Source: Mycobacterium syngnathidarum (GTDB lineage Bacteria; Actinomycetota; Actinomycetes; Mycobacteriales; Mycobacteriaceae). Taken from it: a stretch of 64,000 nucleotides of DNA. The notes below the pieces were generated by a model. That model searched no databases. It saw only the letters and a program-made list of their open reading frames with translations, and was not told where the DNA came from. The position numbers were made by a program, and so were the translations under genes. Of this stretch, positions 7,947 to 17,877 are shown piece after piece. The first letter of the stretch is position 1, and each line of letters opens with the position of its first letter. The stretch is taken from assembly GCF_001942625.1 (NCBI RefSeq), contig NZ_MLCL01000093.1:1-64000 (forward strand). The letters are read 5' to 3'.

Positions 7947-8798
7947 GTGCGATTCGCTTTCAAGACTTCCCCGCAGAACACGACCTGGGCCGACATGCTT
8001 GCCATTTGGAAAGCTGCCGACAAAATCGACGTCTTCGAATCCGGCTGGACGTTCGACCACTTCTACCCGATCTTTTCCGACTCGACCGGTCCCTGTCTCG
8101 AAGGCTGGACGACACTGACCGCGCTGGCGCAGGCCACTGAGCGGTTGCGCGTCGGCGTGCTCGTCACCGGTATCCATTACCGCCATCCCGCCGTGCTGGC
8201 GAACATGGCGTCCGCGCTCGACATCGTCTCCAACGGTCGTCTGGAACTGGGCATCGGCGCCGGCTGGAACGAAGAGGAGTCCGGCGCGTACAGCATCGAA
8301 CTGGGTTCGATCAAGGAGCGCTTCGACCGGTTCGAAGAGGCCTGCCAGGTCCTGAAGGGACTGCTGACGCAGGAGACGACGACATTCGACGGCAAGTTCT
8401 ACCAGCTCAAGGACGCCCGCAACGAGCCCAAGGGACCGCAGCAGCCGCATCCGCCGTTCTGCATCGGCGGCAGCGGCGAGAAGCGGACCCTGCGGATCAC
8501 CGCGCAGTACGCCGACCACTGGAACTTCGTCGGCGGGCCGCCCGAGGAGTTCGCCCGCAAGCGTGACGTGCTGGCCGCACATTGCGCCGACATCGGCCGC
8601 GACGCCAAAGAGATCACGCTGTCAGCGCATGTGCGACTCGGCCCGGACCACGATGTCGCGAAGGTGGTCGACGAGGCCGCCGCGCTCGGAGCCGAGGGGC
8701 TGGATCTGGCGATCATCTACCTGCCGCCGCCCTATGACACGGCAGTGCTGGAGCCGTTGGCCGAGGCGATCAGGGATTCTGGTCAGCTGAGCAGCTGA
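7947..8798 (+). CDS. LLM-class flavin/F420-dependent oxidoreductase
   Basis: A 283-residue luciferase-like TIM-barrel oxidoreductase. Visible are TERLRVGVLVTGIHYRHPAVLA (part: TERLRVGVLVTG), the LELGIGAGWNEEES cofactor region, the insertion FYQLKDARNEPKGPQQPHPP and GGSGEKRTLRITAQYADHWNF. These are typical of F420-dependent actinobacterial LLM enzymes; the substrate cannot be read from sequence. GTG 7947 is chosen since the family begins close to RFAFKTSPQ and upstream codons lie in the promoter region shared with the divergent isomerase-like gene. A strong hairpin terminator follows at 8811. Confidence 0.88.
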   Translation: MRFAFKTSPQNTTWADMLAIWKAADKIDVFESGWTFDHFYPIFSDSTGPCLEGWTTLTALAQATERLRVGVLVTGIHYRHPAVLANMASALDIVSNGRLELGIGAGWNEEESGAYSIELGSIKERFDRFEEACQVLKGLLTQETTTFDGKFYQLKDARNEPKGPQQPHPPFCIGGSGEKRTLRITAQYADHWNFVGGPPEEFARKRDVLAAHCADIGRDAKEITLSAHVRLGPDHDVAKVVDEAAALGAEGLDLAIIYLPPPYDTAVLEPLAEAIRDSGQLSS

Positions 8799-8810
8799 CA
8801 CATATAGCTA

Positions 8811-8848
8811 CGCCCTCGGATCGGCGCTATCGCGCCGGTTCGAGGGCG
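8811..8848. terminator. Nested hairpin, probable bidirectional terminator
   Basis: Outer arms CGCCCTCG (8811-8818) and CGAGGGCG (8841-8848) enclose inner arms CGGCGC (8822-8827) and GCGCCG (8832-8837). It lies 12 bp after the LLM stop and 23 bp past the end of the minus-strand small ORF, so it could end transcripts from both sides. There is no T-run. Confidence 0.7.
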
Positions 8849-8871
8849 TTGTGCACGGTGCCGGATACTCG

Positions 8872-9012
8872 TCAAACTCCGAAGCGAAGTAGCTCGTCTG
8901 CCGTGACCAGTCGTTCGTTCTTCGCCGGAAACTCACGGCTCTTCATCGGATGACGGAACAATGACCAGGCAATACGACCCATCCGTGACCGACTTATCGG
9001 GCTGATGTACAC
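8872..9012 (-). CDS. Small ORF of 46 residues, unknown function
   Basis: A GTG-started ORF of 46 codons plus stop, too short for usual ORF cut-offs. It is preceded by a good ribosome-binding site (GCAGGAG, ending 8 nt before the start) and followed by the 8811-8848 hairpin. The product is basic: it begins VYISPISRSRMGRIAWSLF and ends in NERLVTADELLRFGV, with no signal peptide or membrane segment. It fills an otherwise empty region between the LLM gene and gltD. I do not recognise a family. The ribosome-binding site, terminator placement and ordinary codon use favour a real gene, but this is inference. Confidence 0.5.
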   Translation of the reverse strand: MYISPISRSRMGRIAWSLFRHPMKSREFPAKNERLVTADELLRFGV

Positions 9013-9314
9013 GGTGATCACTCCTGCGAATATCTGGTTGCTGTACCCGTAGTTCCACGTTACCGCAGCACTCTCACCACGTCATTAGATACCCGATACC
9101 TGGCAAACAGTGCGTGCCACGCCGAAAAACCTTCCCGTGTTTCTGATGGGACTGATGTGACGAATGTGGCGAAAAAATGGGGCCCGCGAGAGATCTACAT
9201 CACCTTTTGGGCGCACTAGCGGCTGTGATGCAGCACACAACAGTTAATTAAGGGATCTCTCAAGTTCAGCCCAACACCATGGAAGGACTGCAGCGTTCAG
9301 GCCGATTCACCAAA
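9013..9314. other. Intergenic region between small ORF and gltD end
   Basis: About 300 bp with lower GC than its surroundings and no convincing ORF. It should hold the promoter of the 46-residue ORF and the 3' untranslated region of gltBD. An 8-bp inverted repeat GAGAGATC (9188-9195) / GATCTCTC (9254-9261) encloses a shorter CATCAC/GTGATG pair, which could be an RNA fold after gltD. No terminator with a T-run is seen. Confidence 0.5.
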
Positions 9315-10781
9315 TCAGCGCTGCGGCGCTGCGGTCGGCTTGATCACTGCCGGCAGTGCTGTATTGCCCATCAGGTAGCGGTCCACACCCGCGGCGGCGG
9401 CCCGGCCCTCGGCGATGGCCCACACGATCAGCGACTGTCCACGACCCATGTCACCGGCGACGAACACGCCGGGCACGGTGGTCTGGAAGTTGTTGTCGCG
9501 GGAGACGTTTCCGCGGTCGGTCAGTTCGACACCGAGCTTGTTGAGCAGGCCTTCCTTCTCCGGCCCGACGAATCCCATGGCGAGCAGCACCAGGTCGGCC
9601 TTGAGCTCGAAGTCGGTCCCTTCGACCTTTTCGAACTTGCCGGCGTTCATCTTGACCTCGTGTGCGCGCAGGCCGGTCACATGACCGTTCTCGCCGGTGA
9701 ACTGCTCGGTGTTGACCGAGAACACTCGTTCTCCGCCCTCTTCGTGGGCCGAGGACACGCGGAACATCAGCGGGTAGGTCGGCCACGGGGTCGAGTCGGC
9801 GCGGGTCTCGGGCGGGCGCGGCATGATCTCGAACTGGTGGATGCTGGCCGCGCCCTGACGGTGCGAGGTGCCCAGGCAGTCCGCGCCGGTGTCGCCACCG
9901 CCGATGATGATGACGTGCTTGTCCTTGGCGGTGATCGGCGGCTGACCGTCGGGGCCCAACACATCGTCGCCGAGCTGGACGCGGTTGGCCCAGGGCAGGA
10001 ATTCCATGGCCTGGTGGATGCCGTCGAGCTCGCGGCCCGGGATCGGCAGATCGCGCCATGCGGTGGCACCGCCGGCCAGCACGACAGCGTCGTAGTTCAG
10101 CCGCAGCTGGGCCACGGTGATGTCGACGCCGACGTTGACGCCGGGACGGAACTGCGTGCCCTCGGCCGCCATCTGCTCCAGGCGTCGGTCGATGTGGCGC
10201 TTTTCCATCTTGAACTCGGGGATGCCGTAGCGCAGCAGGCCGCCGATGCGGTCGGCGCGCTCGAACACCGTGACGGTGTGGCCGGCCCGGGTGAGCTGCT
10301 GTGCGGCGGCCAGTCCGGCCGGTCCGGACCCGACGACGGCTACCTTCTTGCCGGTCTGCACGTCGGGCATCTTCGGTACAACCCAGCCCTCGTCGAAGGC
10401 GTTGTCGATGATCTCGACCTCGACCTGCTTGATGGTCACCGGATCCTGGTTGATGCCCAGGACGCACGAGGCCTCGCACGGGGCAGGGCACAGCCTTCCG
10501 GTGAACTCCGGGAAGTTGTTGGTGGCGTGCAGCCGCTCGATCGCGTCGCGCCACCGGTCCCGGTACACCAGGTCGTTCCACTCGGGGATCAGGTTCCCCA
10601 GCGGGCAACCGTTGTGGCAGAACGGGATACCGCAGTCCATGCATCGCGACGCCTGGTCCTGCAGTTTGTCGTGGGAGAAGTCCTCGTAGACCTCTTTCCA
10701 GTCCTTGAGGCGCAGCGGAACCGGCCTGCGGACGGGGAGTTCCTTGGAGGTGTGCTTGAGGAAACCGCGAGGATCAGCCAT
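9315..10781 (-). CDS. gltD: Glutamate synthase small (beta) subunit
   Basis: The 488-residue NADPH-dependent beta subunit of glutamate synthase (GOGAT), which passes electrons from NADPH through FAD and [4Fe-4S] clusters to the large subunit for glutamate formation. The N-terminal cluster cysteines are visible in [14 protein letters not shown] and [11 protein letters not shown] (about residues 40-110). The FAD Rossmann motif is [13 protein letters not shown] (about 152) and the NADPH motif GGGDTGADC (about 294). The C-terminal [19 protein letters not shown] closes the flavin site. Length equals M. tuberculosis GltD. The start overlaps the end of gltB by 8 nt, indicating translational coupling. 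Confidence 0.97.
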   Translation of the reverse strand: MADPRGFLKHTSKELPVRRPVPLRLKDWKEVYEDFSHDKLQDQASRCMDCGIPFCHNGCPLGNLIPEWNDLVYRDRWRDAIERLHATNNFPEFTGRLCPAPCEASCVLGINQDPVTIKQVEVEIIDNAFDEGWVVPKMPDVQTGKKVAVVGSGPAGLAAAQQLTRAGHTVTVFERADRIGGLLRYGIPEFKMEKRHIDRRLEQMAAEGTQFRPGVNVGVDITVAQLRLNYDAVVLAGGATAWRDLPIPGRELDGIHQAMEFLPWANRVQLGDDVLGPDGQPPITAKDKHVIIIGGGDTGADCLGTSHRQGAASIHQFEIMPRPPETRADSTPWPTYPLMFRVSSAHEEGGERVFSVNTEQFTGENGHVTGLRAHEVKMNAGKFEKVEGTDFELKADLVLLAMGFVGPEKEGLLNKLGVELTDRGNVSRDNNFQTTVPGVFVAGDMGRGQSLIVWAIAEGRAAAAGVDRYLMGNTALPAVIKPTAAPQR

Positions 10782-13700
10782 TTGCGGCCGCCATGATCGC
10801 CTCGTCCACGTTCTCGCCGGCGCGTTCGGCCTCGGCGATCGCGGCCAGCACGCGCTTGTAGTCGCGCGGCATGACCTTCACAAAGTGCTTCAACTCGTTA
10901 TCCCAATCAGATAGGACCCGTTGCCCCACAGCCGAATCGGTCGCATCGACGTGGGCGGCAATGAAGCCGCGCAGCCATTCGATGTCGGAAGCCTCCAGCG
11001 CTTCCAGCTCCACCATCTCGGTGTTCAGGTTCTCGCCCAGCACGCCGGCCGGGTCGTAGACGTAGGCGACACCACCGGACATGCCCGCCGCGAAGTTGCG
11101 GCCGGTAGGTCCGAGGATGACGACCTTGCCGCCAGTCATGTATTCACAGCCGTGGTCGCCAACACCTTCGACGACCGCGTGGGCGCCGGAGTTACGGACC
11201 GCGAACCGCTCGCCGACCTGGCCGCGCAGGAACGCCTCGCCGCTGGTGGCGCCGAACAGCGCCACGTTGCCGGCAATGATGTTGTCCTCGGCGGCGAAGT
11301 CGGCCGGGGCTTCGTCTGCCGGGCGGACGACGATCCGGCCACCCGACAGACCCTTGCCGACGTAGTCGTTGGCGTCGCCGTAGACCCGCAGCGTGATGCC
11401 CTTGGGCACGAACGCGCCGAAGCTGTTACCGGCGGATCCGTCGAAGGTGATGTCGATGGTTCCATCCGGAAGTCCCTGTCCGCCATAGGCCTTGGTGACC
11501 TCGTGGCCGAGCATGGTGCCTACCGTGCGGTTGACGTTGGTGATCTTCGCGGCGAATCGCACCGGGGTGCCCTTGTCCAGGGCGTCGCGGCTCTGGGTGA
11601 TCAGCTGCTGATCGAGCGCCTTGTCCAGGCCGTGGTCCTGACGCGAGCTGCAGTACAGGTCCTGGTTCATGAACGCCGACTCGGGCTCGTAGAGCACCGG
11701 CGTCAGGTCCAGCTTGTGGGCCTTCCAGTGCTCGGCGGCCTGGGTGGTGTCCAGCGCGCCGACCTGGCCGACCATCTCGTTGACGGTCCGGAAGCCCAAC
11801 TGCGCCATGAGTTCCCGGACTTCTTCGGCGATGAACATGAAGAAGTTCTCGACGAACTCGGGTTTGCCGTTGAACCGCTCACGCAGCACCGGGTTCTGGG
11901 TGGCCACACCCACCGGGCAGGTGTCGAGGTGGCAGACGCGCATCATGATGCAGCCCGAGACCACCAGCGGCGCAGTGGCGAAGCCGAATTCCTCGGCACC
12001 CAGCAGCGCGGCGATCACAACGTCGCGACCGGTCTTGAGCTGACCGTCGACCTGGACGACGATGCGGTCCCGCAGGCCGTTGAGCAGCAGGGTCTGCTGC
12101 GTCTCGGCCAGGCCCAGCTCCCACGGGGCACCGGCGTGCTTCATCGAGGTGAGCGGGGTGGCGCCGGTACCGCCGTCGTGGCCGGAGATCAGCACCACGT
12201 CGGCGTGAGCCTTGGAGACACCAGCGGCAACGGTCCCAACGCCGTTCTCGGACACCAGCTTCACGTGCACACGAGCACCGGGGTTGGCGTTCTTCAGGTC
12301 GTGGATCAGCTGCGCCAGATCCTCGATCGAGTAGATGTCGTGGTGCGGCGGCGGCGAGATCAGGCCGACACCCGGGGTCGAGTGCCGCACCTCGGCCACC
12401 CACGGGTACACCTTGTGTCCCGGAAGCTGGCCACCCTCACCAGGCTTGGCGCCCTGGGCCATCTTGATCTGGATGTCGGAGCAGTTGGTCAGGTAGTGGC
12501 TGGTCACGCCGAACCGGCCGGACGCCACCTGCTTGATGGCGCTGCGGCGCCAGTCGCCGTTCTCGTCGGGGTCGAACCGGTTGACGCTTTCGCCGCCCTC
12601 GCCCGAGTTCGACCGGCCGCCGAGGCGGTTCATCGCGATGGCCAGTGTCTCGTGTGCCTCGGCAGAGATCGAGCCGTAGCTCATGGCACCGGTGGAGAAC
12701 CGCTTGACGATCTCGGAAGCGGGCTCTACCTCGTCGATGGGAATCGACTGCCGCCCACTGATTTCGGAGTCCTTGAACTTGAGCAGGCCGCGCAGCGAGG
12801 CCATCCGCTCGCTCTGGTCGTCGACCAGCGCGGTGTACTCCTTGAAGATCGAGTACTGCCCGGTGCGGGTGGAGTGCTGGAGCTTGAACACCGTGTCGGG
12901 GTTGAACAGGTGGTATTCGCCTTCGCGGCGCCACTGGTATTCGCCACCGACCTCGAGCTCGCGGTGGGCGCGCTCGTCGGGGCGGTCCAGGTAGGCCAGC
13001 GCGTGGCGGGCTGCGACATCGGCGGCGATGTCGTCGAGCTCGATGCCACCCACCGGGCAGCTCAGCCCGGTGAAGTACTGGTCGAGCACCTCCTGGGAGA
13101 CGCCGATGGCCTGGAAGAGCTGGGCACCGGTGTAGGAGGCCAGGGTGGAGATGCCCATCTTGGACATCACCTTGAGCACGCCCTTGCCGGCGGCCTTGAC
13201 GTAGTTGGCCTTCGCCTGATCGCTGGTGATCCCGGAGATGACGCCCCGGTCGACCATGTCCTCGATCGACTCGAAGGCCATGTACGGGTTGATCGCGGCG
13301 GCACCGAAGCCGCACAGCGTCGCCATGTGGTGCACCTCGCGGGCGTCACCGGCCTCGACCACCAGGCCGACCTTGGTGCGGGTGCGCTCGCGGACGAGGT
13401 GGTGATGCACGGCCGCCACGGACAGCAGCGACGGGATCGGCGCCATGGTCTCGTTGGACTCGCGGTCGGACAGCACGATGATGCGGGCGCCCTCGCGGAT
13501 GGCCTCCGACACCTTGGCGCGGACGTTGTCCAGCGCTTCCTTGAGTCCCTGACCGCCCCGGTTGACGGGGTAGAGGCAGCGGATCACCGCGGCGCGCATA
13601 CCGTGCTTGCGGCCCCGGACCTCGTGGTCGGGGTCGACGCAGATCAGCTTGGACAGGTCGGCGTTGCGCAGGATCGGCTGCGGCAGCACGATCTGGCGGC

Positions 13701-15363
13701 AGGATTCCGGTCCCGGGTTGAGCAGGTCGCCTTCGGGCCCGATCACGCCCTGCAGGCTGGTGACCACCTCTTCGCGGATGGCATCCAGCGGCGGGTTGGT
13801 GACCTGGGCGAACAGCTGCTGGAAGTAGTCGAACAGCATCCGTGGCCGCGCCGAGAGGATGGCCACCGGAGTATCGGTACCCATCGAGCCGAGGGCCTCG
13901 GCTCCGGTGCGCGCCATCGGCGCCACCAGCAGGTTGAGCTCCTCGTAGGTGTAGCCGAAGGTCTGCTGGCGCAGCACAACGCGGTGGTGCGGCATCCGGA
14001 CGTAGTCTCCCGGCGGCAACTCGTCGAGCGGGAACAGGCCCGTCTCGACCCATTCCTGGTAGGGCTGCTCGGCGGCCAGCTGGGCTTTGATCTCCTCGTC
14101 GGAGACGATGCGGCCCTGAGCGGTGTCCACCAGGAACATCCGGCCGGGCTGCAGGCGCATCTTCTTGACGACGGTGGACGGGTCGAGCGGCAGCACACCG
14201 GCCTCGGAGGCCATGACCACCAGACCGTCTTCGGTCACCCAGATGCGGGAGGGACGCAGGCCGTTGCGGTCCAGCACGGCGCCGATCACGGTGCCATCGG
14301 TGAAGCAGACCGATGCGGGGCCGTCCCAGGGCTCCATCAGCGAGTCGTGGAATTCGTAGAAGGCGCGGCGCGCCGGGTCCATCGTCTCGTGGCGTTCCCA
14401 CGCCTCGGGGATCATCATCAGCACGGCGTGCGGCAGGCTGCGGCCGCCGAGGTGCAGCAGCTCGAGCACCTCGTCGAAACGCGCGGTGTCCGAGGCGCCG
14501 GGGGTACAGACCGGGACGATCTTGTCGAGTCCGTCGGTGCCGAACACCTCGGTACGGATCAGCGCCTCACGGGCCCGCATCCAGTTCTCGTTGCCGGTGA
14601 CGGTGTTGATCTCGCCGTTGTGGGCGATGCGCCGGAACGGGTGGGCCAGCGGCCAGGACGGGAAGGTGTTGGTGGAGAAGCGGGAGTGCACGATGCCCAG
14701 GGCACTGGTCATCCGCTCGTCCTGCAGGTCGAGGTAGAACGCCTTGAGCTGCGGGGTGGTCAGCATGCCCTTGTAGACGAAGGTCTGACCGGACAGGCTG
14801 GGGAAGTACACCGTCTCGCGGCCAGGGCCGTCCTGGCCCGGGCCCTTGGTGCCCAGTTCGTGTTCGGCCCGCTTGCGCACGACGTAGGCCTTGCGCTCGA
14901 GGTCCATGCCGGAGGCGCCGGCGATGAACAGCTGCCGGAAGCTGGGCATGGCGTCACGTGCGAGGGCGCCCAGGGAGGAGTCGTCGGTGGGCACCTCGCG
15001 CCAGCCCAGCACCTGCAGGCCCTCGGCCTCGACGATCTTCTCGACGGCTTCGGCCGCGACTGCGGCGTCGCGCGACGACTGCGGCAGGAATGCCATTCCC
15101 GTGGCGTAGCTACCGGGTTCCGGAAGCTGGAAGTCGACCACCTCGCGCAGGAACGAGTCCGGAACCTGCAGCAGAATGCCGGCGCCGTCGCCGGTGTTCG
15201 GCTCGGCACCCTGGGCACCACGGTGCTCGAGGTTCACCAGTGCCGTGATGGCCTTGTCCACGATGTCTCGGCTGCGGCGACCGTGAATATCTGCCACCAT
15301 TGCCACACCGCACGCATCATGTTCGTATGCGGGGTTGTACAGCCCGACCTTGCTGGGCGCCAT
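10774..15363 (-). CDS. gltB: Glutamate synthase large (alpha) subunit
   Basis: A 1529-residue ferredoxin/NADPH-type GOGAT alpha subunit: 2-oxoglutarate plus glutamine gives two glutamates. From ATG 15363 the N-terminal class-II glutaminase begins after a short propeptide; the nucleophile is Cys18 in [15 protein letters not shown]. The central FMN-binding TIM barrel includes [20 protein letters not shown] (part: [13 protein letters not shown]), and the [3Fe-4S] cysteines lie in [16 protein letters not shown] (about 1138). The C-terminal GXGXG beta-helix follows ([11 protein letters not shown]). A longer frame exists upstream to 15453, but M. tuberculosis GltB begins at the MxPxxVGLYNPA position, so 15363 is used. 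Operon with gltD. An IdeR-like box lies 139 bp upstream. Confidence 0.97.
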   Translation of the reverse strand: MAPSKVGLYNPAYEHDACGVAMVADIHGRRSRDIVDKAITALVNLEHRGAQGAEPNTGDGAGILLQVPDSFLREVVDFQLPEPGSYATGMAFLPQSSRDAAVAAEAVEKIVEAEGLQVLGWREVPTDDSSLGALARDAMPSFRQLFIAGASGMDLERKAYVVRKRAEHELGTKGPGQDGPGRETVYFPSLSGQTFVYKGMLTTPQLKAFYLDLQDERMTSALGIVHSRFSTNTFPSWPLAHPFRRIAHNGEINTVTGNENWMRAREALIRTEVFGTDGLDKIVPVCTPGASDTARFDEVLELLHLGGRSLPHAVLMMIPEAWERHETMDPARRAFYEFHDSLMEPWDGPASVCFTDGTVIGAVLDRNGLRPSRIWVTEDGLVVMASEAGVLPLDPSTVVKKMRLQPGRMFLVDTAQGRIVSDEEIKAQLAAEQPYQEWVETGLFPLDELPPGDYVRMPHHRVVLRQQTFGYTYEELNLLVAPMARTGAEALGSMGTDTPVAILSARPRMLFDYFQQLFAQVTNPPLDAIREEVVTSLQGVIGPEGDLLNPGPESCRQIVLPQPILRNADLSKLICVDPDHEVRGRKHGMRAAVIRCLYPVNRGGQGLKEALDNVRAKVSEAIREGARIIVLSDRESNETMAPIPSLLSVAAVHHHLVRERTRTKVGLVVEAGDAREVHHMATLCGFGAAAINPYMAFESIEDMVDRGVISGITSDQAKANYVKAAGKGVLKVMSKMGISTLASYTGAQLFQAIGVSQEVLDQYFTGLSCPVGGIELDDIAADVAARHALAYLDRPDERAHRELEVGGEYQWRREGEYHLFNPDTVFKLQHSTRTGQYSIFKEYTALVDDQSERMASLRGLLKFKDSEISGRQSIPIDEVEPASEIVKRFSTGAMSYGSISAEAHETLAIAMNRLGGRSNSGEGGESVNRFDPDENGDWRRSAIKQVASGRFGVTSHYLTNCSDIQIKMAQGAKPGEGGQLPGHKVYPWVAEVRHSTPGVGLISPPPHHDIYSIEDLAQLIHDLKNANPGARVHVKLVSENGVGTVAAGVSKAHADVVLISGHDGGTGATPLTSMKHAGAPWELGLAETQQTLLLNGLRDRIVVQVDGQLKTGRDVVIAALLGAEEFGFATAPLVVSGCIMMRVCHLDTCPVGVATQNPVLRERFNGKPEFVENFFMFIAEEVRELMAQLGFRTVNEMVGQVGALDTTQAAEHWKAHKLDLTPVLYEPESAFMNQDLYCSSRQDHGLDKALDQQLITQSRDALDKGTPVRFAAKITNVNRTVGTMLGHEVTKAYGGQGLPDGTIDITFDGSAGNSFGAFVPKGITLRVYGDANDYVGKGLSGGRIVVRPADEAPADFAAEDNIIAGNVALFGATSGEAFLRGQVGERFAVRNSGAHAVVEGVGDHGCEYMTGGKVVILGPTGRNFAAGMSGGVAYVYDPAGVLGENLNTEMVELEALEASDIEWLRGFIAAHVDATDSAVGQRVLSDWDNELKHFVKVMPRDYKRVLAAIAEAERAGENVDEAIMAAANG

Positions 15364-15757
15364 TCCCACCTTGCCCTTCAACACGCTTCTAAGAAGAAGC
15401 CGGCTTGGCGTGGGCGCCTCCGTGCAGCACTGGACGACGGCTATGTCCCACACGCCATAAGTGGAGAAAACGATAAGGCAACTACCGTGGCCGATGCCAA
15501 CTTAGCTAAGCCTAACGATACTTCGATGTCGACGTTCTCCCCCGCGCGCAGCTACTCGGACGGACTATCGAATTACGCTGCAGCCCTTGCCATTTCCCAC
15601 ATTCCCAGTTGCGGGATCGACAACCCTCATCTGGGCCGATCATCACCTCCGTCAGTCAATTTGTTTGCTGAGTGAAGATAAATATGCAGCTGCAGTGCCA
15701 TTATCCCGCAAGATGTCATTTGCGGTAAAGCTTAGTCAGATTCTTAGAATTGCATGA
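15364..15757. other. Leader/promoter region of gltB and 3' region of the P-type ATPase gene
   Basis: A stretch of 394 bp without a gene. It must contain the gltB promoter and leader. It holds the IdeR-like box (15502-15520) and, nearer the ATPase stop, a hairpin CCGCAA (15706-15711) / TTGCGG (15720-15725) that may end the ATPase transcript. No short ORF with a convincing ribosome-binding site was found. Confidence 0.6.
15502..15520. promoter_or_regulatory. IdeR (iron-dependent regulator) box-like site upstream of gltB
   Basis: TTAGCTAAGCCTAACGATA fits the mycobacterial iron box TWAGGTWAGSCTWACCTWA at 16 of 19 positions; mismatches are positions 5, 16 and 17. It is 139 bp before the gltB start. 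GltB and GltD are iron-sulphur enzymes, so iron control would make sense, but binding is not shown. Confidence 0.45.
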
Positions 15758-17815
15758 TCAACGCCCCGAGGCGCGCACGACGCTGCGTACACCGGCCTCC
15801 GGCCGTAGGTCGAGCCGACGTAGCGACTGCGCATTGAGTGCCACGACAACCGTCGACGCTGACATCAATATCGCCCCGACCGACATCGGCATTACAAACC
15901 CCAGCGGAGCAGCCACTCCAGCCGCCAGCGGGACCGAGATCAGGTTGTAACCCGCTGCCCACCAAAGGTTCTGCTTCATCTTGCGGTAGGACTGCCGGGA
16001 CAGCTCGATCACCGAGAGCACCGACCGGGGATCGGAGCTGGCGAGGATGACGCCCGCCGAGGCGATGGCGACATCGGTACCCGCTCCGATGGCGATGCCG
16101 ACGTCGGCGGCGGCCAGTGCCGGCGCATCGTTGACGCCGTCGCCCACCATTGCCACGGTCAGGCCCTCGTGTTGCAACTCGGCGACCTTCGCGGCTTTGT
16201 CTTCAGGCCGCACGCCGGCGAAAACACGGTCGATGCCCAGCTCAGCGGCCACAGCGGAGGCCACCGGGGCAGCGTCGCCAGTGATCATCACCACTTCGAC
16301 GCCCCGAGCGTGCAGTGCGTCGACGGCCTGGCGAGATTCCGGCCGGATTTCGTCGGCCAGCGCCAGCGCGCCGGCCACTTCCCCGTCCACCAGCACGTGC
16401 AGCACGGTGGCGCCGTCCCAAACCGCGACATCGGGTAGGGCCGTGCGCCCGGCCTGATCGAGCAGGGCCGGCCCACCGACCTGCACCCGCTGCCCACCGA
16501 CCTGGGCGCTCACCCCTACCGCGGGTGAGGAGCTGAAGTCACTGGCCGCCGGGATGTCGACGCCGCGGCGCTGTGCTGCCGCGACGATGGCACGGGCCAG
16601 GGGATGTTCGGAATCCGCCTCCGCGGCGGCGGCCAGCGCCAGCAGGTCGTTTTCGGCGCGGTCGGTGGCCATCACCGCGGTCACGGCCGGCTCGCCTTTG
16701 GTCAAGGTGCCGGTCTTGTCGAACAGCACCGCGCCGACCGTGCGCATGGTTTCCAGTGCCAGGCGGTCCTTGACCAGCACTCCACCCCTGGCGGCGCGCT
16801 CGGTCGCGATGGAAACGACCAGCGGGATGGCGAGGCCGAGGGCATGCGGGCAGGCGATGACCAGCACGGTGATGGTGCGGACCACGGCCTGGTCAGGTTC
16901 ACCCAGCAACGTCCACGCCAGGGCCGTGAGCACCGCTGAGCCCAGCGCGAACCAGAACAGCCAGCCTGCCGCGCGGTCGGCCAGGCGTTGCGCTCGCGAC
17001 GAGGAGTTCATCGCTTCGCCGACCAGGCGTTGGATGCCGGCCAATGCGGTGTCGTCGCCCACGGCGGTCACCCGGATCCGCAATCCGGAGTCGGTGGCGA
17101 CGGTGCCTGCGACGACGTCGTCGTCCACGCTTCGGCGGACAGTGCGCGATTCTCCGGTGACCATCGACTCGTCCATGTCGGCCGCGCCGTCGACGATGCG
17201 GCCGTCGACGGGCACGCTGCCTCCAGGGCGAACGATCACCAGGTCACCGACCCGCAGGTCCGACGGGGTCACCGTGACCACCCGCTCGGCGGGGCCGTCC
17301 CCCTCGACGCGTTCGGCCTCGTCTGGCAGCAGCGCTGCCAGCGAGTCCAGCGCCGAGGTGGTCTGGGCCAGTGACCGCATCTCGATCCAGTGGCCCAGCA
17401 GCATGATCACGATCAACAGCGCCAGCTCCCACCAGAAGTCCAGTTGGTGGTGCAGCATGCCCAGGCTCGCGCCCCACGACGCGAGGAACGCGACGGTGAT
17501 CGCCAATCCGATCAACAGCATCATTCCCGGTGCGCGCGAACGTATCTCACTGACTGCCCCGGTGAGGAACGGGCGACCGCCCCACAGATACATCACGGTG
17601 CCGAGGATGGGTGAGATCCACCGCGCGCCAGGGAAGTCCGGAAGGTCGTAGCCCAGGAGCGTCGCGAACATCGGCGAGAGCGCGACCGTCGGCACGGCCA
17701 ACGCCGCCATGACCCAGAACAGCCTGCGGAACTGCGCTACGTGGTCACCATGCCCGGCATGCCCCGAGTGACCGGTGTGTTCGTGCTCATGCATCGCGTG
17801 TTCGGTCGTGGTCAT
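15758..17815 (-). CDS. CPH-type heavy-metal (copper) P1B ATPase
   Basis: A 685-residue heavy-metal-transporting P-type ATPase. The N-terminus is His-rich (HEHEHTGHSGHAGHGDH, about residues 8-25) in place of a CxxC metal-binding domain. The transmembrane metal site is CPH (VIACPHALGL, about residue 321), typical of the CopB/P1B-3 group, which exports copper or silver. Phosphorylation loop DKTGTLTKGEP (about 366), TGES actuator motif (MVTGESRTV), HP dipeptide in DSEHPLARAI and hinge GDGVNDAPAL are all present, so it should be active. ATG 17815 is preferred over an upstream frame extension that crosses the operator. A CsoR-like palindrome lies 11 bp upstream. Metal specificity is inferred. Confidence 0.9.
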   Translation of the reverse strand: MTTTEHAMHEHEHTGHSGHAGHGDHVAQFRRLFWVMAALAVPTVALSPMFATLLGYDLPDFPGARWISPILGTVMYLWGGRPFLTGAVSEIRSRAPGMMLLIGLAITVAFLASWGASLGMLHHQLDFWWELALLIVIMLLGHWIEMRSLAQTTSALDSLAALLPDEAERVEGDGPAERVVTVTPSDLRVGDLVIVRPGGSVPVDGRIVDGAADMDESMVTGESRTVRRSVDDDVVAGTVATDSGLRIRVTAVGDDTALAGIQRLVGEAMNSSSRAQRLADRAAGWLFWFALGSAVLTALAWTLLGEPDQAVVRTITVLVIACPHALGLAIPLVVSIATERAARGGVLVKDRLALETMRTVGAVLFDKTGTLTKGEPAVTAVMATDRAENDLLALAAAAEADSEHPLARAIVAAAQRRGVDIPAASDFSSSPAVGVSAQVGGQRVQVGGPALLDQAGRTALPDVAVWDGATVLHVLVDGEVAGALALADEIRPESRQAVDALHARGVEVVMITGDAAPVASAVAAELGIDRVFAGVRPEDKAAKVAELQHEGLTVAMVGDGVNDAPALAAADVGIAIGAGTDVAIASAGVILASSDPRSVLSVIELSRQSYRKMKQNLWWAAGYNLISVPLAAGVAAPLGFVMPMSVGAILMSASTVVVALNAQSLRRLDLRPEAGVRSVVRASGR

Positions 17816-17825
17816 ATCGCCACTG

Positions 17826-17844
17826 TATACCCCTAGGGGGTATA
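17826..17844. promoter_or_regulatory. CsoR-like operator in front of the copper ATPase
   Basis: TATACCCC (17826-17833) and GGGGTATA (17837-17844) form a perfect 8-bp inverted repeat around TAG. The ATAC-C-run/G-run-GTAT pattern is that recognised by CsoR-family copper-sensing repressors. It sits 11 bp before the ATPase start codon and 34 bp before the divergent thioesterase gene. No csoR gene is in this window. Confidence 0.65.
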
Positions 17845-17877
17845 TAGCCACCGCGATGGGCGTAACTCTTGTCGGCG

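Noticed and set aside
10921..15675. A very long plus-strand open frame (over 1500 codons) opposite gltB
   Set aside because: It is the antisense shadow of the well-supported gltB in GC-rich DNA; its composition is full of Arg/Gly/His repeats and has no recognisable domain.
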